64,000 nt of DNA from Tethya wilhelma (Eukaryota > Porifera > Demospongiae > Tethyida > Tethyidae): positions 296,123-360,122 of the forward strand of contig CAXIPT010000012.1 of NCBI GenBank assembly GCA_964030475.1, written 5' to 3'. A program made the translations under genes and the position numbers. Of this stretch, positions 32,116 to 43,202 are shown one piece after another. Each line of letters begins with the position of its first letter. Positions within the stretch are counted from its first letter, which is position 1. The notes under the pieces were generated by a model. The model searched no databases. It saw only the letters and a list, made by a program, of their open reading frames with translations, and had not been told where the DNA came from.

Positions 32116-34479
32116 CAAGTTGCTTGATCCAAATTCCTTGAGATTTTGTAGTGCGATGACTACAATCCTAATTATGCCCAACCCACCTTACTCAAGTGAT
32201 TGCATGTTTATAATTATTACAAGCAATTAATTTTTTGTAAGAAATTGAATTAAAATGACGTACATCAATGTAAACAATGACTGTTAGTTAGAATGTTGTT
32301 TGTTATACTCATTAGTTGCTGTTTTTGAAGTTTTTAATTATTGTTTTGTTGGCTCCCATGAGTAACAAGGATCATTGTTGGCAAGTTTTACAGTAATAAT
32401 TGCTGACAGTGTTCCATTTGGATCAAAAGCAGAGCGAGTAGGAGTTTTAAGCTTTACAAGATTAAATGGTAATGGACAACTATTGTGAACATCTTCTTTG
32501 GTGTGTTGAGTCAGCTTCCAACTTATGTCTACCAAAATTCAAGTGTGGCAACAGCTCTAACCTTCGTCAGTCTTGTCTCCCAGGTTGGAACATCTCTGTT
32601 TCTAAGTTGAAAGATTCTGCTGATTTCTGGCACAAGGTTTGGACTGATTGTGGTTGTCCTCAAACTGGTGTTCTCTTCCAAATTAAGAAGAACTCTAAGA
32701 AGAGAGATTCAAATATGAAGTGAGACGTCTGTGTCGTCGCCAGAACCACATCTGCCGTTAGAATCTTGCAAACTCTCTGACCCACAGTCCTTCTGGAAGC
32801 AAGTTAAGAGGATTTCTAAGTCTTCTAATAGCAAGTCTGTGGCACCCACTATTGATGGTGTATCCTTTCCTGCTGATGTATCTTCTGCTTTTGCATCTAA
32901 GCTTGAGTCTCTTCTCAATCTTTATCCTGACTCCTCTACTGAAGCCTGTGCTCAACTAGATTAATTTCTCCATGTCTGAATCTGATATCTCTTCCATTCT
33001 CATTTCACCAGATTCAGTGTATGATGCTCTTTCACAGCTCAAATGTAGTAAGCATGACGGGTCTGCCTTTGTCTCCGATCACTTTATCTTTGCTAAAGAT
33101 GCTCTTTGTGTTTCTCTTTCAGAGTTATTTCCTGGTATGATTCGTCACGGATATGTTCCTACACCTCTGAGGGATTGTACTCTTGTGCCATTCTCTAAGC
33201 CTGTTAAAGACTCCTCCAACTCAGATAACTATCGTCCAATTGCCCTGGCTCCTAAAGTCTTTGAATGGTGCATTCTATTTCAGTTTCAATCAGCTTTTTC
33301 TACCTCCTCTTTGCAGTTGGCTTCAAACCTAGTTTTTCAGCTTATCTATGCTAAAGAATGTCATTCATTGAACAAAGACACCAATGTTTATGGATGTTTT
33401 CTGGATGCTAGCAAAGCTTTTGATAGGGTTGATCACTGCATTCTTTTCCAAAAGCTTTTGGACAAGATCTTTCTCCTGTGATAGTACGTCTGTTGCTTTT
33501 GTGGTACTCTTCACAATTCCTTAAGGTTAGATGGTGTGATCATCTCTCAGCTAGCTTTTCATCAACCAGTGGAGTTAGACAAGGAGGAGTATTGTCCCCT
33601 GTTCTCTTTACAATCTACATTGATGAACTCCTAAGTGATCTTAAGAATACTGGTGTTGGATGCTATTGGAAACACCATTTTGTTAGAGCTGTCTGCTACG
33701 CTGATGACATTGCCTTGTTAGCACCATCTCTTTCTGCTCTGCGCTGTTTGCTCACTGTCTGTGCATCATTTGCAAGGAAGCATAATTTGATGTTTAATGC
33801 TGACAAAACTCAGGTTGTGAAGTTTTTTAAATTGAATGACTCAGTTCAACCTAAGTTTATTTTTTTGGGCCAGTCTTTAACTATCTTAAAGTCGGCATGT
33901 CACCTTGGTCATATTCTTACGTATAATTTGTCAGATGATGTGGACATATCTGAGGAATTATGTCGAAAGGCAAATTGCATCCTACATCTCTTCTCCTGTT
34001 GTGACCCATTTGTCTTAACACGTCTCATTGCTAGTTTTTGTCTCTCCTTATATGGCTCTTCATTATGGAATGTCTCCTCTCCGAAGCTTAAACATCTTGA
34101 AGTCTCCTTTAATAACATTCTTCGTAAGATATGGTCTCTTCCACGCCATTGTCATACTGGCATCTTGTATCAGATTGCCAATCTTCAGGGCATCTACAAT
34201 ATTGTTGTCCTGAGATCTAGAAGAATTTTGGCCAGTGCAGCTAAGCTTCCTTCCTTCATTGCTGATATCTTTATCCAATGCTCCTCCTCTGCTCAGTTCT
34301 CTCTTGGCTTCAACTCTCTCTACGGTTTTCAATTTGTTAAGCATTACGACCTTGCTGATAGTCTCTGTGCTGATTTTATTCATTGTGCTTGGTCTGATCG
34401 ACACTGTAACTGTCACTTGGAAGATGAGATATATTTTATGTGTACTGCTTTATTATATTTATATTCTATAATTATTTAA
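31345..34479 (+). pseudogene. LINE ORF2 endonuclease-reverse transcriptase, broken
   Basis: The start of the APE-type endonuclease is visible as LRVVFYNCRGLKSSFGF and CDLCFIQEHRLL (Asn and Glu-His positions). It is duplicated at 31345-31562 and 31890-32115, and the rest of the endonuclease is missing. From about 32500 the linker and RT resume: KQVKRISKSSNSKSVAPTID, DSVYDALSQLKCSKHDG, NYRPIALAPKVFEW, GCFLDASKAFDRVDH, GVRQGGVLSPVLFTIYIDEL and the catalytic CYADDIALLAPS. It ends with the thumb and a C-terminal Cys-poor tail near 34479. A stop and frame change sit at 33478-33481 between fingers and palm. Confidence 0.85.
32116..32480 (-). pseudogene. Foreign insert in LINE; minus-strand C-terminal relic
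   Basis: On the minus strand, 32535-32338 reads LTQHTKEDVHNSCPLPFNLV, KLKTPTRSAFDPNGTLSAII and ANNDPCYSWEPTKQ, then stop. This is well-behaved protein sequence but I do not recognise it. It interrupts the LINE where the endonuclease should be. Probably the tail of another mobile-element protein. Confidence 0.35.
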
Positions 34480-34589
34480 ATACTATAATTAATATTTATT
34501 TTTAAGAATACTTTGTCCTGTAGCTATGTATATGCTCCTCTTGTTGGAGTGCTAATATCACAATTACAATTACAATTATTGACCAAAAA

Positions 34590-36485
34590 TGATCAATAGC
34601 AGCATCAGTCATGGGATAAAAAATTCGGCAACAATGGGATCAGGGTTGTCAGTCATGAAGCATTTTGCAAGGCAAACAATGGAGTCTTAACACGATTGCG
34701 AGGGTCAAGAAACGATAAATCACTGATAGAGGAAACTTTGCCAACAACTTGGAAACTGCAGTCTAATAGAATAGACGGACACTATCAAAGAACCTCCTCT
34801 CCAATGTAGTTCCTTCTATTTCATCTTCCATTTCGGAGAGGAAAAGCAGAGTCTCCGTGCCAACTGCTAAAGAATCTTTGGATAATTGTTTGCTTCTGTC
34901 TAGTGCTGTGATGTCATCAGCAGCAACAATAACTTCAGGCCTAATGAAATTTGCTAGGTACACTTGAAGTAGAGATAGCATGTCTTGTTGCATGGTGCCA
35001 ATGCGACTAGCATGTGTCTAGAAAATTGTGGTAAACTTATTCAGAGCCTCTAGAGCATAAAGAACAAACCTGCAGATCAATTTAGTCTGTAAGGCACTAA
35101 GCTACTCGCTGAACTCTATCATCACTATGTTCTTCAAAACAAGCATGTAAGGCAGACCATTGTTCCAAGTAAACGACAGAGACACTTAACCACCTCGTAG
35201 TGCTATGCTTTAACACCCGAAGAGGTTTGATTTCTTCAAATTCTGCTAGTATCTCATGGAATTCTTCCCACCTTTTTGCACTATACTAAAAATGATAGAA
35301 AATATCAATGAGTAGGTTGTCCACAGAAACAGGTAGGGTTTTAAGAGCAGCAGTAGTATACAAGTTGGCTTAGTGACACAAACAGCCAAGACTAAAAACT
35401 CTTGGCTGTTTTGATTGGACTCGGCTGAGCACTGAGTTATGCACACCAACCATTACACTTGCACTATCAGATGCAAAACCCACCACATTTCTCCACGGAA
35501 GCCCAAGGTTTTCCATTGTTGTGTCAAGTGCTTCAAATAACTTTTCAGCTGTTGCTATATTACATATTCAGTGGCGGATCTAGGAAATTGAATAGGGGGG
35601 TTCTAATGAATGCGCGCGGAGCACGCGAAAAAGTTTTACATAGCCACGCCCACTTTGGGTTGCAACAGCCCCGCCCCTTTAGCGCTCGTGTAGCTAAAAT
35701 TTTGCCAAAAAAGCCTGAATGGAAGAAAAAAACGGCAAGAAAGAGACAGAAACTCTATATCTTTCATAAAAACTAATATTCAGCGTGATTCTGAGTTGCT
35801 TTTAGTATTTTTAAGTTGAAAGGAGGGTTCCATCTTGGCCTTTTCCAATCTGCACTGTTAATTATAATGCGAGATCTCAGCTGAAAGGGGGGTTCCGTGG
35901 AACCCTTGAACCCCCCCCTGGATCCGCCACTGATATTGGCATTCCCAGAAACCTGGTGACAGCCTGGCTAATCACATCATCCCAGTACCTGACCAGAATA
36001 GCAAAATACTACAATTCTATCATTTCCATCATCACAGAGAATGGTGAAAGCAGCAGAGGAACATGCTCTGTCAACAACTTCTCTCATTGCAGGTGCTAGA
36101 GCATGTGTGATTATGGCAGTAATTTTTGTTGTTGCACATGAATAGGCCTTGGCAATTCGGCTATCTGGAAACATAACCTTGGTTAAACGACTGAAATGGT
36201 CTGCTACAAGGAAAGGGATGTTATGTTCTGCAACAAAACTTAGCGAAGTAGCTAGAGCTTGCTCTTCAATGTTCTATCACTTACAAAAGAGGAAAGAGTT
36301 GGGTGAGTAACCAGCTGATTGAGGAGGGTTGAATGCTTTGCTGTCTTCATATGCCTTTCTATCTCATGTTGTCCACCTCCAGCAATAGAGATATCCATAT
36401 TGCAGACTGTACAGAAAGCATAGCTGACTCCTTTCTTACTGGGCCATTCTGTGTCGTGACCACTCCTGCTTGTACTTGCAAGCAA
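34590..36485 (-). pseudogene. hAT-superfamily transposase (BED/TTF-like), decayed
   Basis: Read from 36485 down. N-terminal zinc finger YAFCTVCNMDISIAGGGQHE then IERHMKTAKHSTLL. Next IPFLVADHFSRLTKVMFPDS and FTILCDDGND (first catalytic Asp). After a MITE (35569-35932) it resumes with LGLPWRNVVGFASDSASVMV (second Asp), KQPRVFSLGC, a stop at the expected CHLAN site, then ALKTLPVSVDNLLIDIFYHF, and further down DMLSLLQVYLANFIRPEVIV. This order is that of ZMYM/hAT-type transposases. Multiple shifts and stops. The C-terminal dimerisation motif is not seen. Confidence 0.75.
35569..35932. mobile_element. MITE, TIR CAGTGGCGGATC, splitting the hAT gene
   Basis: CAGTGGCGGATCTAGG at the left, inverted GGATCCGCCACTG at the right, with subterminal G runs (GGGGGGTTC). 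Direct repeat ATATT on both sides is the likely target duplication. 364 bp, non-coding. The insertion falls between catalytic blocks of the hAT transposase and so postdates it. Confidence 0.8.
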
Positions 36486-36879
36486 TCTTCAGAAGAGCTC
36501 ATCATGTTGTGGTTGATATTCTAATTGAAGAGCATTAAGCTCATTAAGAAATCTATATCTACTAGCTAGAGCCAAATTCCCTGGATTTGTATATAGCAAT
36601 CCCTGGATCCCTAGATAATCCAGGGAAGCCCTGGATGGTTGGTAAGTATGAAAGTCTATTAAAGGTTAAATACCAGTTAATGATGGGGAGCATTAAATAG
36701 AATCCAGAGGCATTAGCAAATCAGTCTCAGCAACTCGTGCTCAGAAGCAATTTGAAGCTTAGCTCTAGCCACCCACTACACACACTCTGTTCATATCAGG
36801 ATCATGATGCACTTGCAGCTGTCACATGGCAGGGCATCTCCCTATCGGTGGTTACTGCAAACAGGCATAGCTCCCAAGG

Positions 36880-37140
36880 GGTGGCAACTGCCAATCACTC
36901 ACCCGTGACTGCGGTCAAGATGACGGTCAACGGTCAAAATGAGATTTTAGTGGAAGTCAATGGTCAAAATGAAATTTCAAAATGGTCAAATTAAATTGGA
37001 AATGGTCGTCACTGATGACGTAATAGCGATGAGTCTAGTGCGAAATTCACCACGGTCAAGATCAAATTTTAGCGACGGTCAACGGTCAAAATAGAAAATG
37101 ATGTTCAAGATCTTGACTGTGGTCGCGGGTGCAAGTACTA
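36880..37140 (+). repeat. GGTCA-rich dispersed repeat, second copy
   Basis: Repeated GGTCAA/ACGGTCAA motifs, ending GGTCGCGGGTGCAAGTAC. Inverted match to 6930-7190. Flanks (36500-36880, 37140-37640) include a duplicated CATCTCCCTATCGG block (36835 and 37290) and no gene. Confidence 0.55.
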
Positions 37141-37639
37141 AGTGATAGGCAGTTACCACCCCTTGCAGCTCCGGTGAGCCAGCACAGTTATCACTTGTCT
37201 TACTTCATCCTTATAGTCTATGGCATGTGTCAATTAGCTGGCCCAATACCATCGCAGAGCCTATTTTCTTGGGGATTTCATTTGGGCATCTCCCTATCGG
37301 CAAACAGGCACTGCATGCTCCGGTGAACCAGCACTCATTTTGTGTAGCCACTGGAATCCCTAGGTGATTGCAGTAATAGCATTGAGTAAAATACGAGTAG
37401 CTAGGTGATAGCATAACAGCATTGAATAGCTGGTGAATGCACTGAAAGTTATTTAAAGGTAAACAAGTGATGCTTGGCTAGCATTAGCTGCTACGGGCAA
37501 AGAGAGTTTGGCAGCAAAGAGTTTATGCTTGCTGGCTGTACCATGTGTGGATGTAGGTGCTGTATGCTGAGCTCTGTCATCTACAGAGAAGCTTTATGTC
37601 ACATGATGACAGACCTGCCTGGGCGGCCAAGGTGGCTGC

Positions 37640-38610
37640 ACCTATTCAAAAGCTGTGTGTGTAGCAATGCTTTGGGTGATGCCCTGTTTGGTGGAGCAAC
37701 TTCCTGAGGTGTTTCAGGAAGGATTGTCTTAATAGTGGGGTGCCATCACTAAAGGTGGAAAAGCTTGGATGTGACCTTTTAGCAGCGTGTGGGCATGTTT
37801 TTTTTCCCATTCGTGGAAGGTATATGGCTTGCCCTCGCAGTAACTGATCTGTCTTGATTTGCTCAGCGTGTACTTGCTTGTCCATGCGATGTATTCCCTG
37901 CTTGGATGTAAGTAAGAGTTAAAGCATCTATGAGAAGGCACTGTGAATTTATTCACTCTCAAAAACCCGTAGAAAGCAAGAGAAAAGGCTGCGGCCAACA
38001 TGAGTTTGGTTCACTTACTGTAGGCTCGGGAGCGATGAAATGTAGTAAGTAATGATGATAGCAGTTTGATAGTAGTTGGGTGCCATTTGGTATTATGTCC
38101 CAGATGGTGTGCTCTCTCCGCCCCTGTGATGACAAGCCGGAGCCTATGGTTGAGGTGTGCAGGCCATTCTGCCGGTGGAGGTTGCCAACTGCTTCTGTGT
38201 GTATACTTTGAGTGATGCCAGTGCAAGAGACCTGCTGAGGTCAGTTGCAAAGTACACAAAGGTATATTGTTTTGTGGCTGGTAGTGGTGGTACTTGGTGT
38301 CGGTGGCAGAATCGCTGGATTCCTGCAGAGTAGGTTGTGTGGGTGTTGCAAGTGCAGAGTGGAGCAAATCTCTAAGCTATTCATTCAAAGCTGTTTGAGG
38401 TGTGGCTGTTGGTTCTGCACTTGCCTATGGAAAAAAAGCGATTGCAAGATAGTGCATCTGCCAGGTCATTGGATTTCCCTGCAAGGTGTTTCAGTGAGAT
38501 AGTGAAGTTGTTTTGGGCAGCAAACAGAAATCAAACACGCATGAGTGCAAGGAGTTTGGGATGTTTGGCTTCCCAGGCTTGGACTATTGACAGGTTGTGG
38601 TAGTAGAAGC
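37640..38610 (-). pseudogene. DIRS/Ngaro-type RNase H and tyrosine recombinase fragment
   Basis: Read from 38610 down. The end of an RNase H domain appears as WEAKHPKLLALMRV, stop, FLFAAQNNF and LKHLAGKSNDLADALS. Then comes the recombinase: LVITGAERAHHLGHNTKWHP, then (frame change near 38005) MLAAAFSLAFYGFLRVNKFT with the first catalytic Arg, and YLHPSREYIAWTSKYTL. Catalytic H-x-x-R and Tyr are not visible. It faces away from the related element at 39070-42118. Confidence 0.65.
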
Positions 38611-39069
38611 GGATACATGCTAACTTATTTGAAAGTTCATATGTTGGTTACAAGTTTCATTTTTAATAAACAAACCATTCACTGATAGTAATGTAAAATA
38701 TAATGCTTGTTAGAAAAAAGCACCTAAAAACACCCTAGTTCTTCATATTTGAGAGTAGGATGGTGGTGTGGATTTGAGAGGTATATCATTACATTTTGTG
38801 CAAAAAGAGCATTCAAATGATATTAATTTTGTTTTAGTTAAGAATTGCTAAATCTAGTCCCAATACCTCACTTATAAGTACTGAATATGAATGGTACTAT
38901 TGCTAGTAGGACTTGTACAGGTGTTATGAATTAAACCAATTTTGTATCATCGATACATATCTAAAATATGGCATTCTGTCTATCATTTGAAAGCATGTTT
39001 TATGCTGGTTACATTGGTACAAGTTCTATTTTCAAAAGATATACCATTCACTGATAGTTGAGCCCCCAC
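38611..39069. other. Spacer between DIRS remnants
   Basis: Two similar blocks, 38635-38690 and 38988-39058, end in ACCATTCACTGATAGT and form an imperfect direct repeat. No gene. Confidence 0.5.
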
Positions 39070-39104
39070 CTACTCGCAGAACCTATGTCAGTCATGGCTA
39101 GAAA

Positions 39105-39850
39105 CTTGGTCTGTATACACGATAGTAGTCACCGATCACACTCCACAGCGAGCATTGGAGCTTTTCCACTACCAGCACGCAATCTGTGTAGCAGCCAGCC
39201 GTCATCCTTTCTCACTAGTGGCAGATTATAATCGCAAATTTCGCTTCTCTGAAATGATATTAGATTATATATTATAGATTATATAATAATTATAGATTAT
39301 ATATTATAGATTATAATTATAGATTATAGTTATAGATTATAATTATAGATTATAATATATATATTATATGATTATAATTATATATATATATTATATGATT
39401 ATAATTATAGATTATAGATTATAATCGCAAATTTCGCTTCTCTGAAATGGAGTTCCAGAGACACTGAGCTTTGGCTGGAGTGCTTAACTCCCAGATCAAG
39501 TGGGTCACCTGCCTCTACAGCACAAACAACACAAACAGCCCAGACAGCACAGACATCACAGACACACACACCTTGTAATTATTGTGGTAGTACTACCCAC
39601 TGGCCACGAAACTGCCCCAAGATCAATTTTCGTGGTTACAGACCACCAGCTCTATCAGACAAGCCTACTATTGCCAACCCCATTGCTAGTGACAGGCCCC
39701 TCTGCCGAGACTACCAGGCAAGGCGCTGCACCCGAACTAACTGCAGGTTCCTCCCATATGCTGTGCCTGCAGAGGACACCATCCTGAGGCAGACTGCAAG
39801 GGAGCAACCCCCTCTCCCTCTGGCAGACCATAGGATCCACACACCCCCAT
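39105..39850 (+). pseudogene. DIRS gag-like protein with zinc knuckle
   Basis: Frame from about 39110: TWSVYTIVVTDHTPQRALEL, FHYQHAICVAASRHP and FSLVADYNRKFRFSEM, resembling DIRS gag (capsid-like) ends. After an AT-rich expansion, CNYCGSTTHWPRNCP (CCHC knuckle) and CRDYQARRCTRTNCRF (second Cys cluster, C-x7-C-x4-C) follow in one open frame without an ATG, 39572-39800. This frame continues to about 39850. Confidence 0.55.
39226..39451 (+). repeat. AT-rich tandem expansion in the gag region
   Basis: A 36-bp segment (GATTATAATCGCAAATTTCG then CTTCTCTGAAATG) is duplicated at both ends. Between the copies is a degenerate TATAGATTATAAT array. It looks like slippage expansion inside the coding region. 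Confidence 0.85.
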
Positions 39851-40079
39851 GACCGCTTGAGTTTGAGCGCGAATTATGTAATCATCCTGACCGTGACCTT
39901 GACAGTGAGTTTGTTGCTCTAGTACTACACACACTGTAATATTGGCTACGAGGGACCAAGGCATCCCCGCATTGCAGATAACTTGGTGTCGGCAGCTACA
40001 CACCCTGAAGCAATAGACAAGCACTCAGAAAGGAGTGTGATATCAATTGCATGGCTGGGCCTTTCGACGAAGCACCATC

Positions 40080-41340
40080 ACCCAACCTTCAATGCTCTGG
40101 AGTGGGAGTGGTGCCAAAGAATGATGGCGTGTAATTTATCACCTATCTGCCCCTGAAGGTGACAGTATTAATGATCACATCAATCCTGATAAGTACTCAC
40201 TCAAGTACTGTAGTATTGACGACGCCACTAGGATACTTAATGAGCTAGGTCCCGGTGCAGAAATGGGCAAAATCGACTTCAAACATGCCTTTCGCCTATG
40301 TCCAGTACACAAAGAAGACTGGGAACTCTTAGGTATCAAGTGGAAAAGAAAGTTTTTATGTTGACAAATGCCTACCGTTTGGGCTGCGTTCCGCCCCTTT
40401 GTTTAACTTGTTAGCTGATGCACTAGAATACATACTCAAGCATAACTATGGAATTAAACACATAATTCACTATCTAGATGATTTTTTTTGTAGCGGCTCC
40501 AGCTGGCTCCAGGCTATGTACACAATACATGCGTATTATCCTAGAAGTATGTGACCGCCTTGGCATCCCAGTATAACCGGAGAAAGTGGAAAGCCCCTCT
40601 GTGATTCTTACATTCCTAGGTATTCTACTCAATTCCCTGTGCATGTCAGCCACACTCCCCGAAGAGAAACGCACTGCACTCTCACAAGAAATTCACACAC
40701 TTAGTCGTCGCCGGAAATGTACAAAAAAGCAACTACTCTCTCTCATTGGCAAGCTATCTGCTGCTTGCAAAGTAGTAGGATTTCCTCAAGCGACTCATTG
40801 ACCGGGCAATCTCTGTCAAACACCTCAACCACCGGCTATGGATAACGCTTGAAGACAACGCTGACCTCACGTGGTGGCTAGACCTACTCCCAAGATGGCA
40901 GGGCACCTCTCTCCTCTTGCAGTCACAGTGGACAACCAGTGAATACATGTCACTATACACAGACGCCTCTGGTTATGGTGCATACTGGGATGGGAAATGG
41001 TTGCAAGCTAAATGGTCGGCCGAACAAGCTAACCATGCCATTGCCTGGAAAAAACTCTATGCCATATTAGTTGCAGCACGCACATGGGGCAGCCAATGGC
41101 AGCGCAAGCATTTGCTAATTCATTGTGATAATGAAGCAGTGTGTCATATCTGGAGCCACGGCTCCAGGTGTGACAAACAACTTATGGCACTGGTCCACAG
41201 GCTATAATTATTTCTGTAAAGCAAACTGTCACTTCCAGGTGGTAATCACGCATTTAGCAGGCAAACGTAACCTGATTGCTGATGCTCTAACCCGTTTCCA
41301 GATGCAGAAGTTCAGGCAGCTAGCCCCGGCAGCAGACGCT
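40080..41340 (+). pseudogene. DIRS-type reverse transcriptase and RNase H
   Basis: Frames: CSGVGVVPKNDG, then VIYHLSAPEGDSINDHINP, EMGKIDFKHAFRLCPVH (first catalytic Asp), PFGLRSAPLFNLLADALEYI, and IIHYLDDFFCSGS (YLDD). RNase H: LYTDASGYGAYWDGKW (Asp), HCDNEAVCHIWSHGSRC, and HLAGKRNLIADALTRFQ. Several shifts and stops, for example at 40360-40365 and about 41206. Confidence 0.8.
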
Positions 41341-41368
41341 CTACCCTGCGCCATGTGACCCTCATCTC

Positions 41369-42118
41369 ATGAATGTTGTACAGCTCTACTCAGCTGCTGC
41401 TCTAGCCCCCTCAACAAGACGTACCTATGCAGCTGGGGTCAGACAATACACCCAATTTTGCATGCGTTACAAGATAACCCCATACCCAGCCTCTGTCGAA
41501 ACTCTCAAGTTCTTTTGTGGCTTCCTAGCAAGTACCATATCCATCAGGACTATCAAAGTATAGCTTGCAGCAATTCATCTAGAGCACTTGGAGCAAGGCT
41601 TCTCAGACCCCACAGCATCACCTCTGCTGAAGTACTTTATCATGGGTATTAAACGAACAAAAGGCAAAACACCAGTCCGCACGAGACTACCCATCACCAC
41701 ACCTATCCTTCGTGAGCTAAAATGCAGCTAAGCCTGTCTACCTCATGGTGCTATAGGGATCAGAGGATGATATGAACACAGCTTTTTATGCCTTCCTGAG
41801 AGCCAGCGAGTTCACTGCCACCAGCAGTACCGTTTTCAACTCGCAGTCAACATTGCTATGGCAGGATATAGTTTTGTACCCCTGCAAAATCGAAGTACAC
41901 CTCAAGCAATCCAAAACTGATCCCTTCAGGCAGGGTCACACAATAGTGTTAGGTGCCACAGACTCTTCTTTGTGCCCAGTGGCAGCAATGCAGAAATATT
42001 GTGGCATCTTAAACCCTGCTCCAGACTCTCCAGTGTTCACATTCAATGATGGCTCTTTCCTCACTCGTGCAACTCTATGGTGTGTTATCAGTGCCAAAAT
42101 TAGGGTGACTGTATCATA
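41369..42118 (+). pseudogene. DIRS tyrosine recombinase, C-terminus missing
   Basis: Core-binding part: VVQLYSAAALAPSTRRTYAA then GVRQYTQFC. Catalytic part: FYAFLRASEFTATSSTVFN with the first Arg, then LKQSKTDPFRQGHTIVLGAT and CPVAAMQKYCG. The reading frame stops at 42118 before the H-x-x-R and Tyr motifs. Shifts near 41563 and 41770. Confidence 0.8.
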
Positions 42119-42285
42119 ACAAGGAGGGTGTGTTTAAATTCAATGAGGGTGTGTTTAACTTCAATGAGTTTGTGTCAAGTTGTTTAATGAGGGTGTGTCA
42201 ATGGGGGTGTGGTTTAACTTCAGTGAGTTTGTGTCAAATTGTTCAATGAGGGTGTGTTTAAATTCAATGAGAGGAGGGTGTGCAA
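42119..42285 (+). repeat. Degenerate minisatellite GGGTGTGTTTAA(A/C)TTCAATGA
   Basis: Six to seven imperfect 20-30 bp units based on GAGGGTGTGTTTAAATTCAA, alternating with a GTTTGTGTCAA(G/A)TTGTT variant. It directly replaces the DIRS 3' end. Confidence 0.85.
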
Positions 42286-42362
42286 CTATCAGCTGAGAGT
42301 GAGCACGAGCGCGAAATCCCGAAATCGCACGTTGGTCACGTGATCATGAACACGCGTGCGCG

Positions 42363-43043
42363 GTGTCCACCATGGTACCACATGGTGCACTTGCTGAAAT
42401 GACAAGAGAAGGACATACCTTTGCTAGAGCTCGTAGACTATTATTGGGAGCTGTAGACACTATAGCCACTAAAGAAAAGGGCCAGCAGCAAGAAGAACAG
42501 CCTTTTTTTCGTTCTAGTTCTTCATCAACCTTGACTACTCAATCCTCGTCTGCTCAATCCTCTTCTACTGTTTCTATAAACAAACACAAGCGTCTTTTTG
42601 GCTTTAAGCCTTCAAAGGTGTACAACAAGAGGGCTAGATCTGGTAAAAATAAAGTCGGCAAATCATTGAAGCCAGCTACTTGGCGAAGAGAATGTATTTG
42701 CCTGGAAGACAATGAGCAAACATGGAAGCCCGAAAAAAATGAAGCTGGCAAAATGGGACTAGGCCTCAAAGAAATTGTATTTGACAGTGATGGTAATGCT
42801 GATCATGTCCACGACAAAATCTTGACTGCTTTCCCACTTCTGAATGATTGTGGGGGATACACTCTTCTTCGTTTGGGAAGTGGCTTAAAGAGTTTGGTGG
42901 AAATCGAAGGTCCTGACTCAGGAATAACAGTGCCATACTTGAAAGATATTCTCAATCATGCCAAATTATATGCCAGGCCTCTTCAACAAGTCATATCGGA
43001 AGAAGACGTGAAACCATATATGGAGTCTTCTGTAAGACAATGA
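42363..43043 (+). CDS. Intact 226-aa ORF, HECT-transposon-type N-terminal module
   Basis: An unbroken frame from ATG at 42363. Layout: an N-terminal helix GHTFARARRLLLGAVDTIA, a Ser-rich and basic linker with FGFKPSKVYNKRARSGKNKV, WRRECICLEDNEQ, and a C-terminal block HDKILTAFPLLNDCGGYTLL, LRLGSGLKSLVEI, VPYLKDILNHAKLYARPLQQ. The GGF/Y-E-LLR...YxxxYLK...AxxYIRPLQ block occurs upstream of HECT domains in G2E3-like transposon proteins (family knowledge). Here the protein stops 14 residues later, with no HECT domain. It could be a domesticated or truncated gene. Position: immediately 5' of the left LTR of the next element. Confidence 0.5.
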   Translation: MSTMVPHGALAEMTREGHTFARARRLLLGAVDTIATKEKGQQQEEQPFFRSSSSSTLTTQSSSAQSSSTVSINKHKRLFGFKPSKVYNKRARSGKNKVGKSLKPATWRRECICLEDNEQTWKPEKNEAGKMGLGLKEIVFDSDGNADHVHDKILTAFPLLNDCGGYTLLRLGSGLKSLVEIEGPDSGITVPYLKDILNHAKLYARPLQQVISEEDVKPYMESSVRQ

Positions 43044-43202
43044 ATATATTTTTAACTTGCATGCAATCCAAAATCTAACTCCCACTAAGCATGTACATGT
43101 TACCCTCTTATAAACTTAGAGCTGTGATTATTATTGTCTGTAGATGTACATGTATTTTGGGTTCGAATGCTTTTGTGCTTATGTATGTATGTGTAGTTAT
43201 GC

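Larger units (their letters stand above)
30069..34578 (+). mobile_element. CR1/jockey-like non-LTR retrotransposon, decayed
   Basis: ORF1 with a SAND domain and a basic RNA-binding-type C-terminus, followed by ORF2 (endonuclease start, reverse transcriptase), and a 3' tail of ACAATT repeats at 34559-34577, typical of CR1/L2-type LINEs. The endonuclease region is duplicated and mostly lost (31318-32480). Frameshifts throughout. The 5' end is not defined by a target duplication. Confidence 0.75.
39070..42118 (+). mobile_element. DIRS/Ngaro-like retrotransposon, decayed, 3' truncated
   Basis: Order gag-like, RT, RNase H, tyrosine recombinase on the plus strand. Frames shift often. It ends inside the recombinase where a minisatellite starts. 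No inverted or split direct terminal repeats were identified. Confidence 0.75.

Noticed and set aside
33909..34416. Minus-strand open frames opposite the LINE reverse transcriptase
   Set aside because: Shadow frames; the plus strand carries conserved RT motifs.
37474..38603. Plus-strand open frames at 37.5-38.6 kb
   Set aside because: The minus strand carries the DIRS RNase H and recombinase motifs; the plus frames are shadows.
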